From NCBI RefSeq assembly GCF_031880315.1, contig NZ_CP134771.1:930001-994000 (forward strand): a stretch of DNA of 64,000 nt, read 5' to 3'. A model generated the notes under the pieces. The model saw nothing but the letters and a program-made list of their open reading frames with translations. It did no database searches and was not told where the DNA came from. Both the position numbers and the translations under genes were made by a program. Shown in pieces: positions 34,407 through 43,508 of the stretch; position 1 is the stretch's first letter, and every line of letters starts with the position of its first letter. This stretch comes from Pseudomonas baltica (GTDB lineage Bacteria > Pseudomonadota > Gammaproteobacteria > Pseudomonadales > Pseudomonadaceae).

Positions 34407-35111
34407 ATGCTGCCCAAGCCTCGCAGGATCTTCAATAATCACCGCCTTGCCCGTGCACGAATATGGCGAGGCCGGATCGGCCTGTTTCTTGTCGCCGCAC
34501 TCAGCATGCTATCGGGCATGACGGATGCCATCGGATTCATGGCGACGGGGGATTTTGTCTCGTTCATGAGTGGAAATACCACGCGCCTGGCAGTCGAGGT
34601 CAGTGAAGGCAATTGGCGAGCGATACTGCACTTGGTACTGGTGGTCATCACATTCGTGATGGGTAACTCGGTTGGGGTGGTCATCAGTCGAACAACCGGC
34701 CGACGCGCCTGGCCCTTGATGCTATGTATCGCAGCCCTGCTCTGCACCGCAGCACTTTCAACACTGGCGCCGCAAGCGCTCTCGCTGTTCGCCACCATTC
34801 TTGCCATGGGCGCGCTCAATGCCGCCGTAGAACAAGTCAATGGCTTGCCGATCGGTGTCACCTATGTCACGGGTGCGCTTTCCAGGTTTGGCCGCGGGCT
34901 CGGCGGATGGTTGACGGGAGAACGGCCTCTTGGGTGGCGCGTACAGCTTGTGCCATGGTCGGGAATGTTGATAGGGGCGATAGTCGGTGCGACATTGCAA
35001 AACCACCTTGGTTTGCGTGCGCTGTGGGTCAGCGGCGTGTTCGCGTTGGTACTAGGCATCACTTTTACCCAAGTCCCGCGGCGCTGGCAGCTGAGTTATA
35101 CCTCCCGTTAA
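34407..35111 (+). CDS. DUF1275 (YoaK-like) membrane protein
   Basis: A 234-residue inner-membrane protein with about six helices and the DUF1275 motifs 'LSGMTDAIGFMATGDFVSFM', 'SGNTTRLAVEV' and 'GALNAAVEQVNGLPIGVTYV' with 'TGALSRFGRGLGGWL'. The function of the family is unknown. Encoded divergently from cbpA. Ribosome site AGGAACG sits eight to nine bases before the ATG. Confidence 0.85.
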   Translation: MLPKPRRIFNNHRLARARIWRGRIGLFLVAALSMLSGMTDAIGFMATGDFVSFMSGNTTRLAVEVSEGNWRAILHLVLVVITFVMGNSVGVVISRTTGRRAWPLMLCIAALLCTAALSTLAPQALSLFATILAMGALNAAVEQVNGLPIGVTYVTGALSRFGRGLGGWLTGERPLGWRVQLVPWSGMLIGAIVGATLQNHLGLRALWVSGVFALVLGITFTQVPRRWQLSYTSR

Positions 35112-35198
35112 GGGCTTGGGCTCAGGGCCACTGGCGGGGGAGCGATCCCAAGGCCGGCTCGAAAGCAGAACCACCTCGATCCAAAACCCGCCAGCTCC

Positions 35199-36056
35199 TC
35201 AGCGTTTAGCCAACGACTGCAGCAAAGCCTCAAGCATACGTGGCCGGTCGGTATGGGCCAGCATGATCAACACGATCTGGCGGTCATAGCCTTCACCCAC
35301 CGGAGTAATGTTGAAGTCCTGGGCCAGCCGATCCAGCCCCGCCCATTGAGGGACCAGACTGGCACCCACGCCGTCTGCCACCAGCATGGCAATCGCCTCC
35401 AGGCCGTCGAGGCTGAACAGCGGCTTGAGCGCCAGACCGTTGTCGTTGAGGTAGCGTTCGGCATGCAAACCACCCCAGGACCTCGGCTCGTAGCAGATAT
35501 AAGGATGGGCCTGCAACACGTTGGCAATCCCGGTGGCGGGCAACGCTTTGGACGCCAGTACCAGCTTCTCCCGGTGGAGTAGCGCCACGCGAAACATCTT
35601 CGGGGGCTCGAACGGTGGCGCGACGATGATCGCCGCATCGAGCTCGCCGTTCTGCAGGGCCGCATACAGCGAGCGTGACGTGCCGGGAAGAATCGAGGTC
35701 TGGATACCGGGGGCCTGTCGACTCAGTTCCAGCAAGGCGCTGGGCAGCAATCCTGTGAGCATGGTGGAAATGGCACCGATGCGCAGGGAACCGGTCATGC
35801 CGCTCAAATCGGCATCGCCGGCCAGCAACTGCACCTCACTGACAATATGGCGGGCGCGTGGCAGCAGCGCCACGCAGGCTTCGGTGGGTTTGGCCGAATG
35901 CCCCACGCGTGATAACAGCGCGAACCCCAGCGAGCGTTCAAGCACTTGGATGCGTTGACTGACCGCCGCGGCAGTCAGACCCTCCGCGCGCGCAGCATCG
36001 GCGATGGAGCCGCATTCGATCACGGCCAGCAGGCTTTTCAGGTATCGACTGTCCAT
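35199..36056 (-). CDS. LysR-family regulator
   Basis: A 285-residue LysR regulator with HTH 'YLKSLLAVIECGSIADAARA' and 'LTAAAVSQRIQVLERSLGFALL', and a full effector domain. The ATG at 36056 starts at the canonical position, though only a weak AAAGAA precedes it; the frame is open to 36134. It is divergent from the amidotransferase-like gene at 36170 with about 113 bases between them, so it probably controls that operon and the ABC transporter that follows. Confidence 0.86.
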   Translation of the reverse strand: MDSRYLKSLLAVIECGSIADAARAEGLTAAAVSQRIQVLERSLGFALLSRVGHSAKPTEACVALLPRARHIVSEVQLLAGDADLSGMTGSLRIGAISTMLTGLLPSALLELSRQAPGIQTSILPGTSRSLYAALQNGELDAAIIVAPPFEPPKMFRVALLHREKLVLASKALPATGIANVLQAHPYICYEPRSWGGLHAERYLNDNGLALKPLFSLDGLEAIAMLVADGVGASLVPQWAGLDRLAQDFNITPVGEGYDRQIVLIMLAHTDRPRMLEALLQSLAKR

Positions 36057-36169
36057 AAGAAATTCTTTTGATTGAAACAAAAAATACAGGCTATCTCTAT
36101 CGGCGTTAAAGGGACACTCTTGATTGCATCGCAACGTTGCGCCCGTGCGCGCCCCAACGGAGACCCTCG

Positions 36170-37399
36170 ATGGCCCTCACGCTGGTCACCCATTCCAATG
36201 CCAGCCCTGCCCTGTTCGGTGCCCTGGCGGCCAGCGTCGCGCACATGGACGACGCGCTGCTGATGCACTGCGCAGTCGCGTTCAGACCCGAGCATGGGGC
36301 AGACACCGTGCAGATGGTTGCCGCCGCCGGCGCGCTGGTGCCCAGCGGCCTGCTTTGGTATGAGCGCCTCACCGCCAATAACGTGCTGCCGGTCAGCAGT
36401 GTCGACCAAATAGTCGAGATGGCAACCCAGCGTGCCGTCGTGGTGCCGTGGCATCCCGAGTACCAGAATGCAGCGTTGCGTGCCGAGTTGCTCGATAAAG
36501 CCGACCGGGCTGGGGTGGCGGTCGTCCATCTGCAGGGTCGCCGCCTGCAGGATCGCTGGGATCTGCAGACGGCCCAACAGCGGCCCTCGCAATACGGAAC
36601 CTGGACCCGCGATGCCTTCGGCCGTTGGGGCCGCTCGCAAGATGGCCTGCAGAGCCCCCTGGGCACACCCACGCTCACCGTCGTACTGATCGGCACACAA
36701 TCCGATCAGACCGACATTTACCCTGCCACGCTGGCAGCGCTGGGCGACGCCGCGCAGGCCACGCAGATCGATCTGCGGGTGCGGTTCGTTGCGCCACAGC
36801 AACTGCAGCCCTCGGAGCTGGCTGAAGCGGCCGGCATCGTTTTGCCAGGTGGCTCGGACATGCGCAACGTGCCGGGGCAAATCGAAGCGGCGCGACACGG
36901 CCTGCGCACGATGACCCCGACCTTGGGGCTGTGCCTGGGCATGCAATCGATGACCACCGCATTGGCGCAGTCTTGCCCCGGGCTCGAGCAGGTCAATATG
37001 GCTGAGGCAGCGCCCGATGCGCCCAGCAAAAGCTTTACGCCAATGGCCGGCACACCGGGTTTGCCGACGCATCGGCTGGGGAGCCACACGCTGAGCTTTG
37101 CGAACAGCGCGCTTGAACGGCAGTTCGGTGAGCACCGCGAGATTCGCTGCAACCACCGGTTCATGCTTGATCCCGCCCTGATTGAACCGCTGCGAATCGT
37201 TGGCCTGGAAATCACCGCAACCGATCTCAGTGGGCACATCGTCGACGCTATCGACTGGCCACAGCACCCCTTCTACAAGGGCATGCAAGGCCATCCGGAA
37301 CTTGGCTCACGAAGTGACAATGCACATCCGTTGATCGAAGCGTTTCTCCTTTCGGCCTTGGCGAAGGACAGCATGAGGCGTCAGGTCGCAGGCCCCTGA
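36170..37399 (+). CDS. Stand-alone class I glutamine amidotransferase-like protein with unknown N-terminal domain
   Basis: A 409-residue protein. Residues from about 175 to 400 resemble the glutaminase domain of CTP synthase: strand 'LTVVLIGTQSDQ', 'AGIVLPGGSDMRN', nucleophile Cys in 'LGLCLGMQSM' and the His-Glu pair in 'QGHPEL'. The first 170 residues ('MALTLVTHSNASPALFGALA'...) are not recognised and carry no P-loop, so this is not CTP synthase. GGAG eight bases upstream fixes ATG 36170. It may use glutamine to amidate, or hydrolyse a gamma-glutamyl compound. Located before an ABC importer and a run of hydrolases. Confidence 0.78.
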   Translation: MALTLVTHSNASPALFGALAASVAHMDDALLMHCAVAFRPEHGADTVQMVAAAGALVPSGLLWYERLTANNVLPVSSVDQIVEMATQRAVVVPWHPEYQNAALRAELLDKADRAGVAVVHLQGRRLQDRWDLQTAQQRPSQYGTWTRDAFGRWGRSQDGLQSPLGTPTLTVVLIGTQSDQTDIYPATLAALGDAAQATQIDLRVRFVAPQQLQPSELAEAAGIVLPGGSDMRNVPGQIEAARHGLRTMTPTLGLCLGMQSMTTALAQSCPGLEQVNMAEAAPDAPSKSFTPMAGTPGLPTHRLGSHTLSFANSALERQFGEHREIRCNHRFMLDPALIEPLRIVGLEITATDLSGHIVDAIDWPQHPFYKGMQGHPELGSRSDNAHPLIEAFLLSALAKDSMRRQVAGP

Positions 37400-37429
37400 A
37401 ATACCCCATCGGATAAAACAGCCAGAACA

Positions 37430-37445
37430 TGGAATGCATATTGCT
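37430..37445 (+). promoter_or_regulatory. Candidate sigma-54 (-24/-12) promoter
   Basis: TGGAATGCATATTGCT has GG and GC exactly ten bases apart and agrees with TGGCACG-N4-TTGCA at most core positions. It lies 172 bases before the ABC binding-protein ATG, in the only long gap of the operon. Nitrogen-limitation (NtrC-type) control would fit the operon's content. Prediction only. Confidence 0.4.
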
Positions 37446-37616
37446 GCACAACCTTGACGCCTGATTAGGCATCACCCCTCCTGCTAAAAACGCCGCAAGT
37501 CGCACCCGCTGCATCATTACAGAGCGGCATGCCCCTCAAGGGCTCACTGCAACTTCCGGATAATTTGCACTTGTTGACACAACTCGTGCAATACACCCAT
37601 AGTTTTGGAGTTATTC

Positions 37617-38435
37617 ATGATGACACCCTCACGCATCAGCCTGCGCCCCATCACCCTGATGATCGCCCTCCTCGCCGCCCCGTGGGTCAACGCCGCCAGT
37701 TCAGCTCCGGTCATGACTCCAGGTCAGCTCACTTATGGCACTGCGGCGACTTTTGCGCCATTCGAGTTCCAGGCCGACGGCAAGCTCAGCGGTTTTGACA
37801 TCGATCTGATCGAGGCCCTCGGCAAGGTCATGGCACTCAAGCCGACGGCCATGAACATGGAGTTCCAGGGCCTGATCCCGGCACTGCAAGGCAAGCGCGT
37901 AGACCTCATCAACTCGGCGATGTACATGAACGAGGCGCGGGCCGCACAGGTCGACTTCGTCCCTTACTTGCGCATTGGCAATCAGGTGGTGGTCACTCAG
38001 GACAACCCCGCGAAGATTACCGGTCGCGACAATTCGCTGTGCGGCAAGACCATCGCCGTGACGCTGGGCGGTATTGAAGAAACCTACGCCCGCCAGGACG
38101 ACAAGCGCTGTCGCGATGCCGGGCTGAATCCGGTCACGGTACAGACTCTGCCCACCGCCCAAGCCTCGGCGCTCAGCCTGCGCCAGGGCCGCGCCGATGC
38201 CACGTTCGATTCCACCCCCGGCGTGGTGCAGATGCTGCGCGATGTGCCTGGCGTCTACAAGACGGCTGGCCCCGAGTTCGAATCCGAGACCCGGATCGGC
38301 ATGGCCGTGGCCAAGGGCAACACCAGCATGAGCGATGCGCTGCAGGTCGCGCTCAAGCAGCTGGTTGCCGACGGTACCTACAAACAGATCATCGAGAAAT
38401 GGAAGTTTCCTGCAACGGTTTCACTGTTCGACTGA
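37617..38435 (+). CDS. ABC importer substrate-binding protein, family 3 (polar amino-acid type)
   Basis: A 272-residue periplasmic protein with a signal peptide (helix 'LRPITLMIALLAAPWVNA' cut near 'NAAS') and the SBP_bac_3 fold: 'LTYGTAATFAPFEF', 'GFDIDLIEALGKVM', 'GLIPALQGKRVDLINSAMYM'. The start at 37617 has GGAG seven bases upstream. Two Cys residues (in 'NSLCGKT' and 'DKRCRDA') may form a disulfide. With the permease and ATPase that follow, it makes a complete importer for a small polar, probably amino-acid-like, nitrogen compound. Confidence 0.9.
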   Translation: MMTPSRISLRPITLMIALLAAPWVNAASSAPVMTPGQLTYGTAATFAPFEFQADGKLSGFDIDLIEALGKVMALKPTAMNMEFQGLIPALQGKRVDLINSAMYMNEARAAQVDFVPYLRIGNQVVVTQDNPAKITGRDNSLCGKTIAVTLGGIEETYARQDDKRCRDAGLNPVTVQTLPTAQASALSLRQGRADATFDSTPGVVQMLRDVPGVYKTAGPEFESETRIGMAVAKGNTSMSDALQVALKQLVADGTYKQIIEKWKFPATVSLFD

Positions 38436-38504
38436 TGCCTGACCATCGAGAGGCCACGGCGCTGCAAGGCTTCAGCGCCGGGCAACTGCAATTGAGGACC
38501 GATC

Positions 38505-39230
38505 ATGTCGCTTGAACTGGTTTGGCAATATTTCATCTCTGCGGCGTTTTTCCACGGGGCCGTGACGACGCTGCTCATCACCCTGTACTCGCTGGTGTTC
38601 GGCGTCGCGGTCGGCGTTGTCATCGCCCTGCTGCAAGACAGCCAGACGCGCCTGGGGCGCACGCTGGCGCTGATGTATCTGTGGTTGTTTCGCGGCACGC
38701 CAGTCTTGTTCCAGATCATCTTCATCTACAACGTTTTGCCCACCTTCGGCATTCGCCTGTCGGCCATGGTCAGTGCGGTATTGGCCTTGTCGCTCAACGA
38801 AGGTGCCTACATGGCCGAAATCATTCGTTCCGGCATGCAGGCCGTGAAAAAAGGCCAGCGCACTGCCGCCCTGGCACTGGGCATGAAGCCCTTTGCGGTG
38901 TTGCGCCATGTGGTGATCCCGCAAGCCACGCGGATGATTCTGCCGCCCATCGGCAATCAGATGGTCGGCATGCTCAAGCTCAGCGCGCTGGTCTCGGTGG
39001 TGGCGGTGGAAGAGCTGATGCTGGTGGCCAACCAGACCGCGAGCGCGAACTTTCGCTATTTCGAGGCCCTTACTGCCGCAGGGATCTACTACCTGATCCT
39101 CACCACCCTGTTCATGGGCGTTCAGGCGCTGATCGAACGCAAGCTCGATCCCAAACGACGTCGCAAAGGCCCGCGCACCAGCCTCACGGAACGCATGCTC
39201 GGCACTTCACGCGGCGCCGCCGTTCGTTAG
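38505..39230 (+). CDS. ABC importer permease, HisMQ/GltK type
   Basis: A 241-residue inner-membrane permease with five helices; the EAA loop 'TAALALGMKPFAVLRHVVIP' and N-terminal 'YLWLFRGTPVLFQIIFIYN' are hallmarks of polar amino-acid permeases. GAGG six to seven bases before the ATG. Only one permease is present, so it probably works as a homodimer. The C-terminal tail is basic. Middle gene of the importer. Confidence 0.9.
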   Translation: MSLELVWQYFISAAFFHGAVTTLLITLYSLVFGVAVGVVIALLQDSQTRLGRTLALMYLWLFRGTPVLFQIIFIYNVLPTFGIRLSAMVSAVLALSLNEGAYMAEIIRSGMQAVKKGQRTAALALGMKPFAVLRHVVIPQATRMILPPIGNQMVGMLKLSALVSVVAVEELMLVANQTASANFRYFEALTAAGIYYLILTTLFMGVQALIERKLDPKRRRKGPRTSLTERMLGTSRGAAVR

Positions 39231-39258
39231 GGCCACTGCTTGCCAGGAGCAATCGCAC

Positions 39259-40017
39259 ATGCAAAAGAATTTCTCGGCCAACGCCAAACCGCTGCTGGAA
39301 CTCATCGGTATCGACAAAAGCTACGGGCCATTCAAGGTACTGAAAAACTGTTCACTGAATGTCCAGACCGGCGAGACCGTAGTGATCATCGGGCCTTCCG
39401 GATCAGGCAAATCCACGTTGCTGCGCTGCGTCAACCAGCTCGAGCCTGCCGATGGCGGCGACCTGTTTTTCGAAGGTCGGCGCATTGACTACGACAAGCG
39501 CAACGTCCATCTGCTGCGCCGGGATATCGGCATGGTGTTTCAGAACTTCGAACTGTTCTCCCATCTCTCGGTGGTGGAAAACATCATGCTCGCGCCCATC
39601 CAGGTATTGGGCATGAGCCGCGCCGATGCCCATGACATAGCGCTCGAGTTGCTCGGCAAGGTGCGCATCCCGGAAAAGGCCGACGCCTACCCGGACGAGA
39701 TTTCCGGCGGTCAGCAGCAACGCGTAGCCATCGCCCGCTCGTTGGCCATGAAGCCCAAAGTCATGCTCTACGACGAACCGACTTCGGCCCTGGACCCGGA
39801 GATGATCCGCGAAGTGGTCGACGTGATGGCCGAGCTGTCGAGCGAGGGGATGACCAGCCTGGTGGTGACCCACGAGATGGGGTTCGCCCGCCGCGCCGCG
39901 GACCGCATCGTCTTCATGGAAAGCGGCGAAATCATCGAAAACGCCAGCAGCGCCGATTTTTTTGGCGGTGCGGTCAACCCCCGCACCCGACACTTTCTTG
40001 ATCAGATCCTGCACTGA
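39259..40017 (+). CDS. ABC importer ATP-binding protein, polar amino-acid type
   Basis: A 252-residue ATPase with Walker A 'GPSGSGKSTLLRC', Q-loop 'GMVFQNFELFSHLSV', signature 'ISGGQQQRVAIARS', Walker B 'KVMLYDEPTSALDPEM' and switch His in 'VVTHEMGF'. It energises the importer encoded just upstream; AGGAG precedes the start. Twelve bases separate its stop from the M20 hydrolase start, placing hydrolases and importer in one operon. Confidence 0.92.
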   Translation: MQKNFSANAKPLLELIGIDKSYGPFKVLKNCSLNVQTGETVVIIGPSGSGKSTLLRCVNQLEPADGGDLFFEGRRIDYDKRNVHLLRRDIGMVFQNFELFSHLSVVENIMLAPIQVLGMSRADAHDIALELLGKVRIPEKADAYPDEISGGQQQRVAIARSLAMKPKVMLYDEPTSALDPEMIREVVDVMAELSSEGMTSLVVTHEMGFARRAADRIVFMESGEIIENASSADFFGGAVNPRTRHFLDQILH

Positions 40018-40028
40018 GATCCTTGCAC

Positions 40029-41198
40029 ATGAACCAGCAACCTGATTTTGCCCGAATGAAACGTGACCTTGCCGCACTGGTCGCGATCAACACCGAGAAC
40101 CCGCCGGGCCACGAGCTTGAAGCCGCTCAGTACCTGAAAACGCTATTGGAAGCCGAGGGCTTCGATCTTTCGCTGTCGGAGTACAAACCCGGCCGCGTCA
40201 ATGTCATCGCACGCTACGCCAACGGTCCTGGGCCGACCTTCGCCTTCAACACCCATATCGACACCGTACCGGCCGGCGAAGGCTGGACCACGGACCCGTT
40301 CGTGCTGCACGAGGCCGACGGCAAGCTGTATGGGCGCGGCAGTTGCGACGCCAAGGGCCCGATGGTGGCGATGATCGAAGCCACGCGCATGCTCATGGCC
40401 TGCCGCGACCGGTGGTCCGGCACGCTGATGGCGGTGTTCACCGCCGATGAAGAAATCGCCAGCGAGGGTGCCAAGCACTACGTGGCCAACCAACCGCCGC
40501 ACATCGATTTTGCGGTGATCGGCGAGCCGACCTCCAACACCGCCTTTACCGCGCACAAAGGCAGCCTCAGGCCCTTGGTACGAGTGCACGGCGTAACAGC
40601 GCATTCCGGTACGCCGCACTTGGGCGAAAATGCAATCTACCGGGCCGGACAGCTGCTGGGCTTGATCGAGCAGCACCATGAAACCGCGGTCAAGTGCCAC
40701 TGCCACGCGCTGGTTGGCGAAGCCAGCCTCACTGTCACACGGATCAACGGCGGGCACGCTGACAACGTGCTGCCCGGCGCCTGTGATCTGCTGCTGGACC
40801 GGCGCATGGTTCCCGGCGAAAACGAAGACGACGTCAAAGCCGAAATTTCACAGCTGCTGGCCTTGGCCAATGAGCAGTTCGGTGTACGGGCAGAGGTGCT
40901 CAAGTACGTGCCCACCACCGGCGGTGCCACCGAGACCGCGCTGTCCGAGGCCATCGTGCAGGCCAGCCTCGCCGCCTGCCGCGAGCACAATCACGGCAAC
41001 GCCGGGCCTTTCGGATTTCAGGGCGGCTGTGACCTCGTGCATTTCCGCAGCCTGGGCACCACCGGCACCGTGATTGGCCCGGGCACGCTGGCGGTGGCGC
41101 ACAAGCCCGACGAGTTCGTGCCCATCGACGAATTCATCGCTGCCAGCTTGATCTACCGTGACATCGCCCTGCAGATGCTGCGCCAGGCGCAGGCATGA
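40029..41198 (+). CDS. M20-family amidohydrolase (ArgE/DapE type)
   Basis: A 389-residue zinc hydrolase. Metal-site motifs are 'FAFNTHIDTVPAGEGW' (first His/Asp), 'LYGRGSCDAKGPM' (bridging Asp), 'FTADEEIASEG' (catalytic and binding Glu), 'VIGEPTS' and the last His near 'TLAVAHKPDEF'. The insert dimerisation domain starts near 'GVTAHSGTPHLG'. It would cleave an N-acyl or carbamoyl amide such as N-acetylornithine-like compounds; the ArgE label should be read as family only. ATG 40029 is preferred to the TTG at 40023. Its stop overlaps the next ATG. Confidence 0.87.
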   Translation: MNQQPDFARMKRDLAALVAINTENPPGHELEAAQYLKTLLEAEGFDLSLSEYKPGRVNVIARYANGPGPTFAFNTHIDTVPAGEGWTTDPFVLHEADGKLYGRGSCDAKGPMVAMIEATRMLMACRDRWSGTLMAVFTADEEIASEGAKHYVANQPPHIDFAVIGEPTSNTAFTAHKGSLRPLVRVHGVTAHSGTPHLGENAIYRAGQLLGLIEQHHETAVKCHCHALVGEASLTVTRINGGHADNVLPGACDLLLDRRMVPGENEDDVKAEISQLLALANEQFGVRAEVLKYVPTTGGATETALSEAIVQASLAACREHNHGNAGPFGFQGGCDLVHFRSLGTTGTVIGPGTLAVAHKPDEFVPIDEFIAASLIYRDIALQMLRQAQA

Positions 41199-42292
41199 GC
41201 ATCAAAGCTTCGTTGCGCCGTGCGGATCTGCATTACGGCAACGGCGTGCAACTGCACACTGCGGCCTCGGGCAGTGTTGGCGCGCTTGAGGCACTGTATC
41301 TGTGCCTGGACGACGGCCAGCATCAGGCCGTCGGTGAGGTGCGGATCAACATCGGCTACCTCAATGGCTATACGCCGGATCAGGTGATCGCGCAGGCACT
41401 GCAGGCCGTATCGTCACTCGACTGGCAGCAGGACCCGCAACGATTGCTGACCGACATGCCGCACTGGGCGGCCGACATGAGCATGCCAGTGCGCACGCTG
41501 ATCGACTGCGCCTTGCATGATCTGCTCGCGCGGCGTGCCGGCGTGCCTTTGGCACAATGGTTGGGAGCCCCAGACGCGGTCGTTGGTCATGCCAGCAACC
41601 AGACACTGTTCTGGTCGTCGTTCGAGGTGTTTCTCGCACAGGCGCAGGCCTACGTTGATCGAGGCTTTCGAGACCTCAAAGTGCGTATCGCCGTGACCCA
41701 CTTCGACGACGACCTGCAGCGTTTGCAGGCCTTGCGCGATCGCTTCGGTGACCGCATCAAGATCGCCGTCGATGCCAATGGGCAATGGACACAGCGACAA
41801 GCACCAGCGTACCTCCAGGCTCTGGCGCAATTCGATCTGGCCTATGTCGAACAACCCATCGCAGCCGGTGACTGGAACGCCATGGAGCGGCTCGCCGCGC
41901 AAAGTCCGCTGCCGCTGATGATCGACGAAGGCCTGGCAGGGCCCGCCGATCTCGATCGACTCTGCGCCTTGCGCGGCAAGCTGTGGGCGCACCTGAAACT
42001 GGTCAAGATTGGCGGCATCGCGCCCTGCCTGGCTGCTGCTCGGCGCCTGGCCGACGCGGGTGTCACCTGCATGATCGGACAGATGAACGAAGGCGCGGCC
42101 GCGACGGCCGCCGCGCTGCATGTGGCCTGCGCGAGCCATCCGCCCTACGCGGAACTGTACGGCGCCGATGGGCTGTGTGACGACCCCGCGACCCCCCTCC
42201 ACTACCAGGATGGCCAAGTCTGGATGCCCATGGCACCAGGCCTGGGCATCTCCCTTGACCTCGACAAAACTCAACTGATTTGGAGTTTCTGA
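41195..42292 (+). CDS. Enolase-superfamily (mandelate racemase/muconate lactonizing) enzyme
   Basis: A 365-residue enolase-superfamily member. Active-site elements in order: Lys162-x-Arg164 ('DLKVRIAV'), Mg ligands Asp193 ('VDANGQW'), Glu219 ('YVEQP') and Asp244/Glu245 ('IDEGL'), then the base Lys in 'HLKLVKIGGI' (268 or 271). The pattern fits the MLE subgroup, which includes cycloisomerases, dipeptide epimerases and N-succinylamino-acid racemases. In this amino-acid-like context a racemase or epimerase is plausible. ATGA overlaps with both flanking genes show tight translational coupling. Confidence 0.87.
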   Translation: MSIKASLRRADLHYGNGVQLHTAASGSVGALEALYLCLDDGQHQAVGEVRINIGYLNGYTPDQVIAQALQAVSSLDWQQDPQRLLTDMPHWAADMSMPVRTLIDCALHDLLARRAGVPLAQWLGAPDAVVGHASNQTLFWSSFEVFLAQAQAYVDRGFRDLKVRIAVTHFDDDLQRLQALRDRFGDRIKIAVDANGQWTQRQAPAYLQALAQFDLAYVEQPIAAGDWNAMERLAAQSPLPLMIDEGLAGPADLDRLCALRGKLWAHLKLVKIGGIAPCLAAARRLADAGVTCMIGQMNEGAAATAAALHVACASHPPYAELYGADGLCDDPATPLHYQDGQVWMPMAPGLGISLDLDKTQLIWSF

Positions 42293-43467
42293 TGAACCTG
42301 ACGCCCCCTGTCAACGTCCGCCAAGGCAGCGAGTCGGCATTCGCTGCCAGTGAATATGCTGAGCGCGTGCGCCGCGCCAAAGCCAATATGGTGCAGGCCG
42401 GTATCGACGTGATGATCGTCACTGGCCCGGAGAATATCTTCTACCTGACCGGCCAGCAAACGCCCGGTTACTACACCTTTCAGGCGCTGGTGTTGCCAGT
42501 GGAGGGCGAGCCGATGTTCGTCATTCGGCAGTTGGAGTACTTCAACTTCATCGCCAACACCTTTATCAGCGATGCCTCGGTGTATCTGGACGGCGACGAC
42601 CCCGTGGGTTTTCTGGTGGCGGCCATTGCCCGCAAAGGCTGGAGCGGTCGGCGCATCGCCATCGAAAAGCGCGGCTGGTTCCTGCCTGTGGCGGTCTATG
42701 AAGCGCTTCAATCGAAGCTGGGCACGCTGCATGACGCCACTGGCGTCGTGGAAAAACTGCGGGCGGTGAAATCTCCCGCCGAGGTGGAAAAGCTCGAATG
42801 TGCCGCGCGCTATGTCGATGCCGGCATGCGCGCGGGCATGGCCGCGGTGCGCGAAGGCGCCAGCGAGAACGATCTGGTGGCGGCGATGCTGCACGCCTCG
42901 ATTGGCGCTGGGTCCGAATACATGGGCATGGAGCCGCTGGTGTCCAGCGGGCCGCGGACGGGGATTCCCCATGGCACCTGGCGCCGACGCACCCTGCAGG
43001 CTGGCGAGCCTGCCTTCCTGGAAATGGCCGCCAGCCACGACCGCTATCACGCCGCGCTGATGCGCTGTGCCTGGCTTGGCGAACCACCCGCCATTGCGGT
43101 GGAAATGGAAAAAGTCTGCCAGGAGGCCTTGCAAGCGGCGCTGCAGGCCTTGCGTCCAGGTGAACCGTGCGAGGCATCGCACTTCGCGTGCCAGGCGGTC
43201 ATCGATCAGGCTGGCTTCACCGAAGCGTTCAAGAAGCGCACGGGCTACTCGGTGGGCGTTTCATTCGCGCCTGACTGGGGCGAAGGCTCGATCCTGAGCC
43301 TGTACAGCGGGGTGAAAACCGAGCTGCAAGCGGGCATGTGCTTCCACATCCCACCGGCCTTGCGCATCTACGGTGAATTTACGGTGGGCGTCAGCGAGAC
43401 AGTGCTTATCACCGAAACCGGGTACCGCGTGCTCGGTACCGTCGAGCGTCCCTTGCTGTTGGTCTGA
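42292..43467 (+). CDS. M24-fold hydrolase of the creatinase/DoeA (ectoine hydrolase) type
   Basis: A 391-residue pita-bread protein. The N-terminal half ends with 'LRAVKSPAEVEKLECAARYV'; the catalytic half has 'SSGPRTGIPHGTWRRR', 'AFLEMAASHDRYHAALMRCA' and 'GYSVGVSFAPDWGEG'. In true aminopeptidases the second segment holds two Asp metal ligands; here these positions are Glu and His/Ala, as in creatinase and DoeA, which hydrolyse amidine or ureido bonds without metal. The C-terminus ('GMCFHIPP', 'VSETVLITETGYRVL') also matches DoeA. It probably opens a cyclic amidine or guanidino compound. Confidence 0.85.
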   Translation: MNLTPPVNVRQGSESAFAASEYAERVRRAKANMVQAGIDVMIVTGPENIFYLTGQQTPGYYTFQALVLPVEGEPMFVIRQLEYFNFIANTFISDASVYLDGDDPVGFLVAAIARKGWSGRRIAIEKRGWFLPVAVYEALQSKLGTLHDATGVVEKLRAVKSPAEVEKLECAARYVDAGMRAGMAAVREGASENDLVAAMLHASIGAGSEYMGMEPLVSSGPRTGIPHGTWRRRTLQAGEPAFLEMAASHDRYHAALMRCAWLGEPPAIAVEMEKVCQEALQAALQALRPGEPCEASHFACQAVIDQAGFTEAFKKRTGYSVGVSFAPDWGEGSILSLYSGVKTELQAGMCFHIPPALRIYGEFTVGVSETVLITETGYRVLGTVERPLLLV

Positions 43468-43476
43468 GCCGAAAAC

Positions 43477-43502
43477 CGCGGGTACGAGCGATCGTACCCG
43501 CG
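43477..43502. terminator. Terminator between convergent M24 and aminotransferase genes
   Basis: A perfect 10-bp stem (CGCGGGTACG / CGTACCCGCG) with a six-base loop lies between two convergent stops. On the minus strand it runs into GTTTTC, so it terminates the aminotransferase transcript best; the plus side lacks a T tract. Confidence 0.65.
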
Positions 43503-43508
43503 CCTCGC

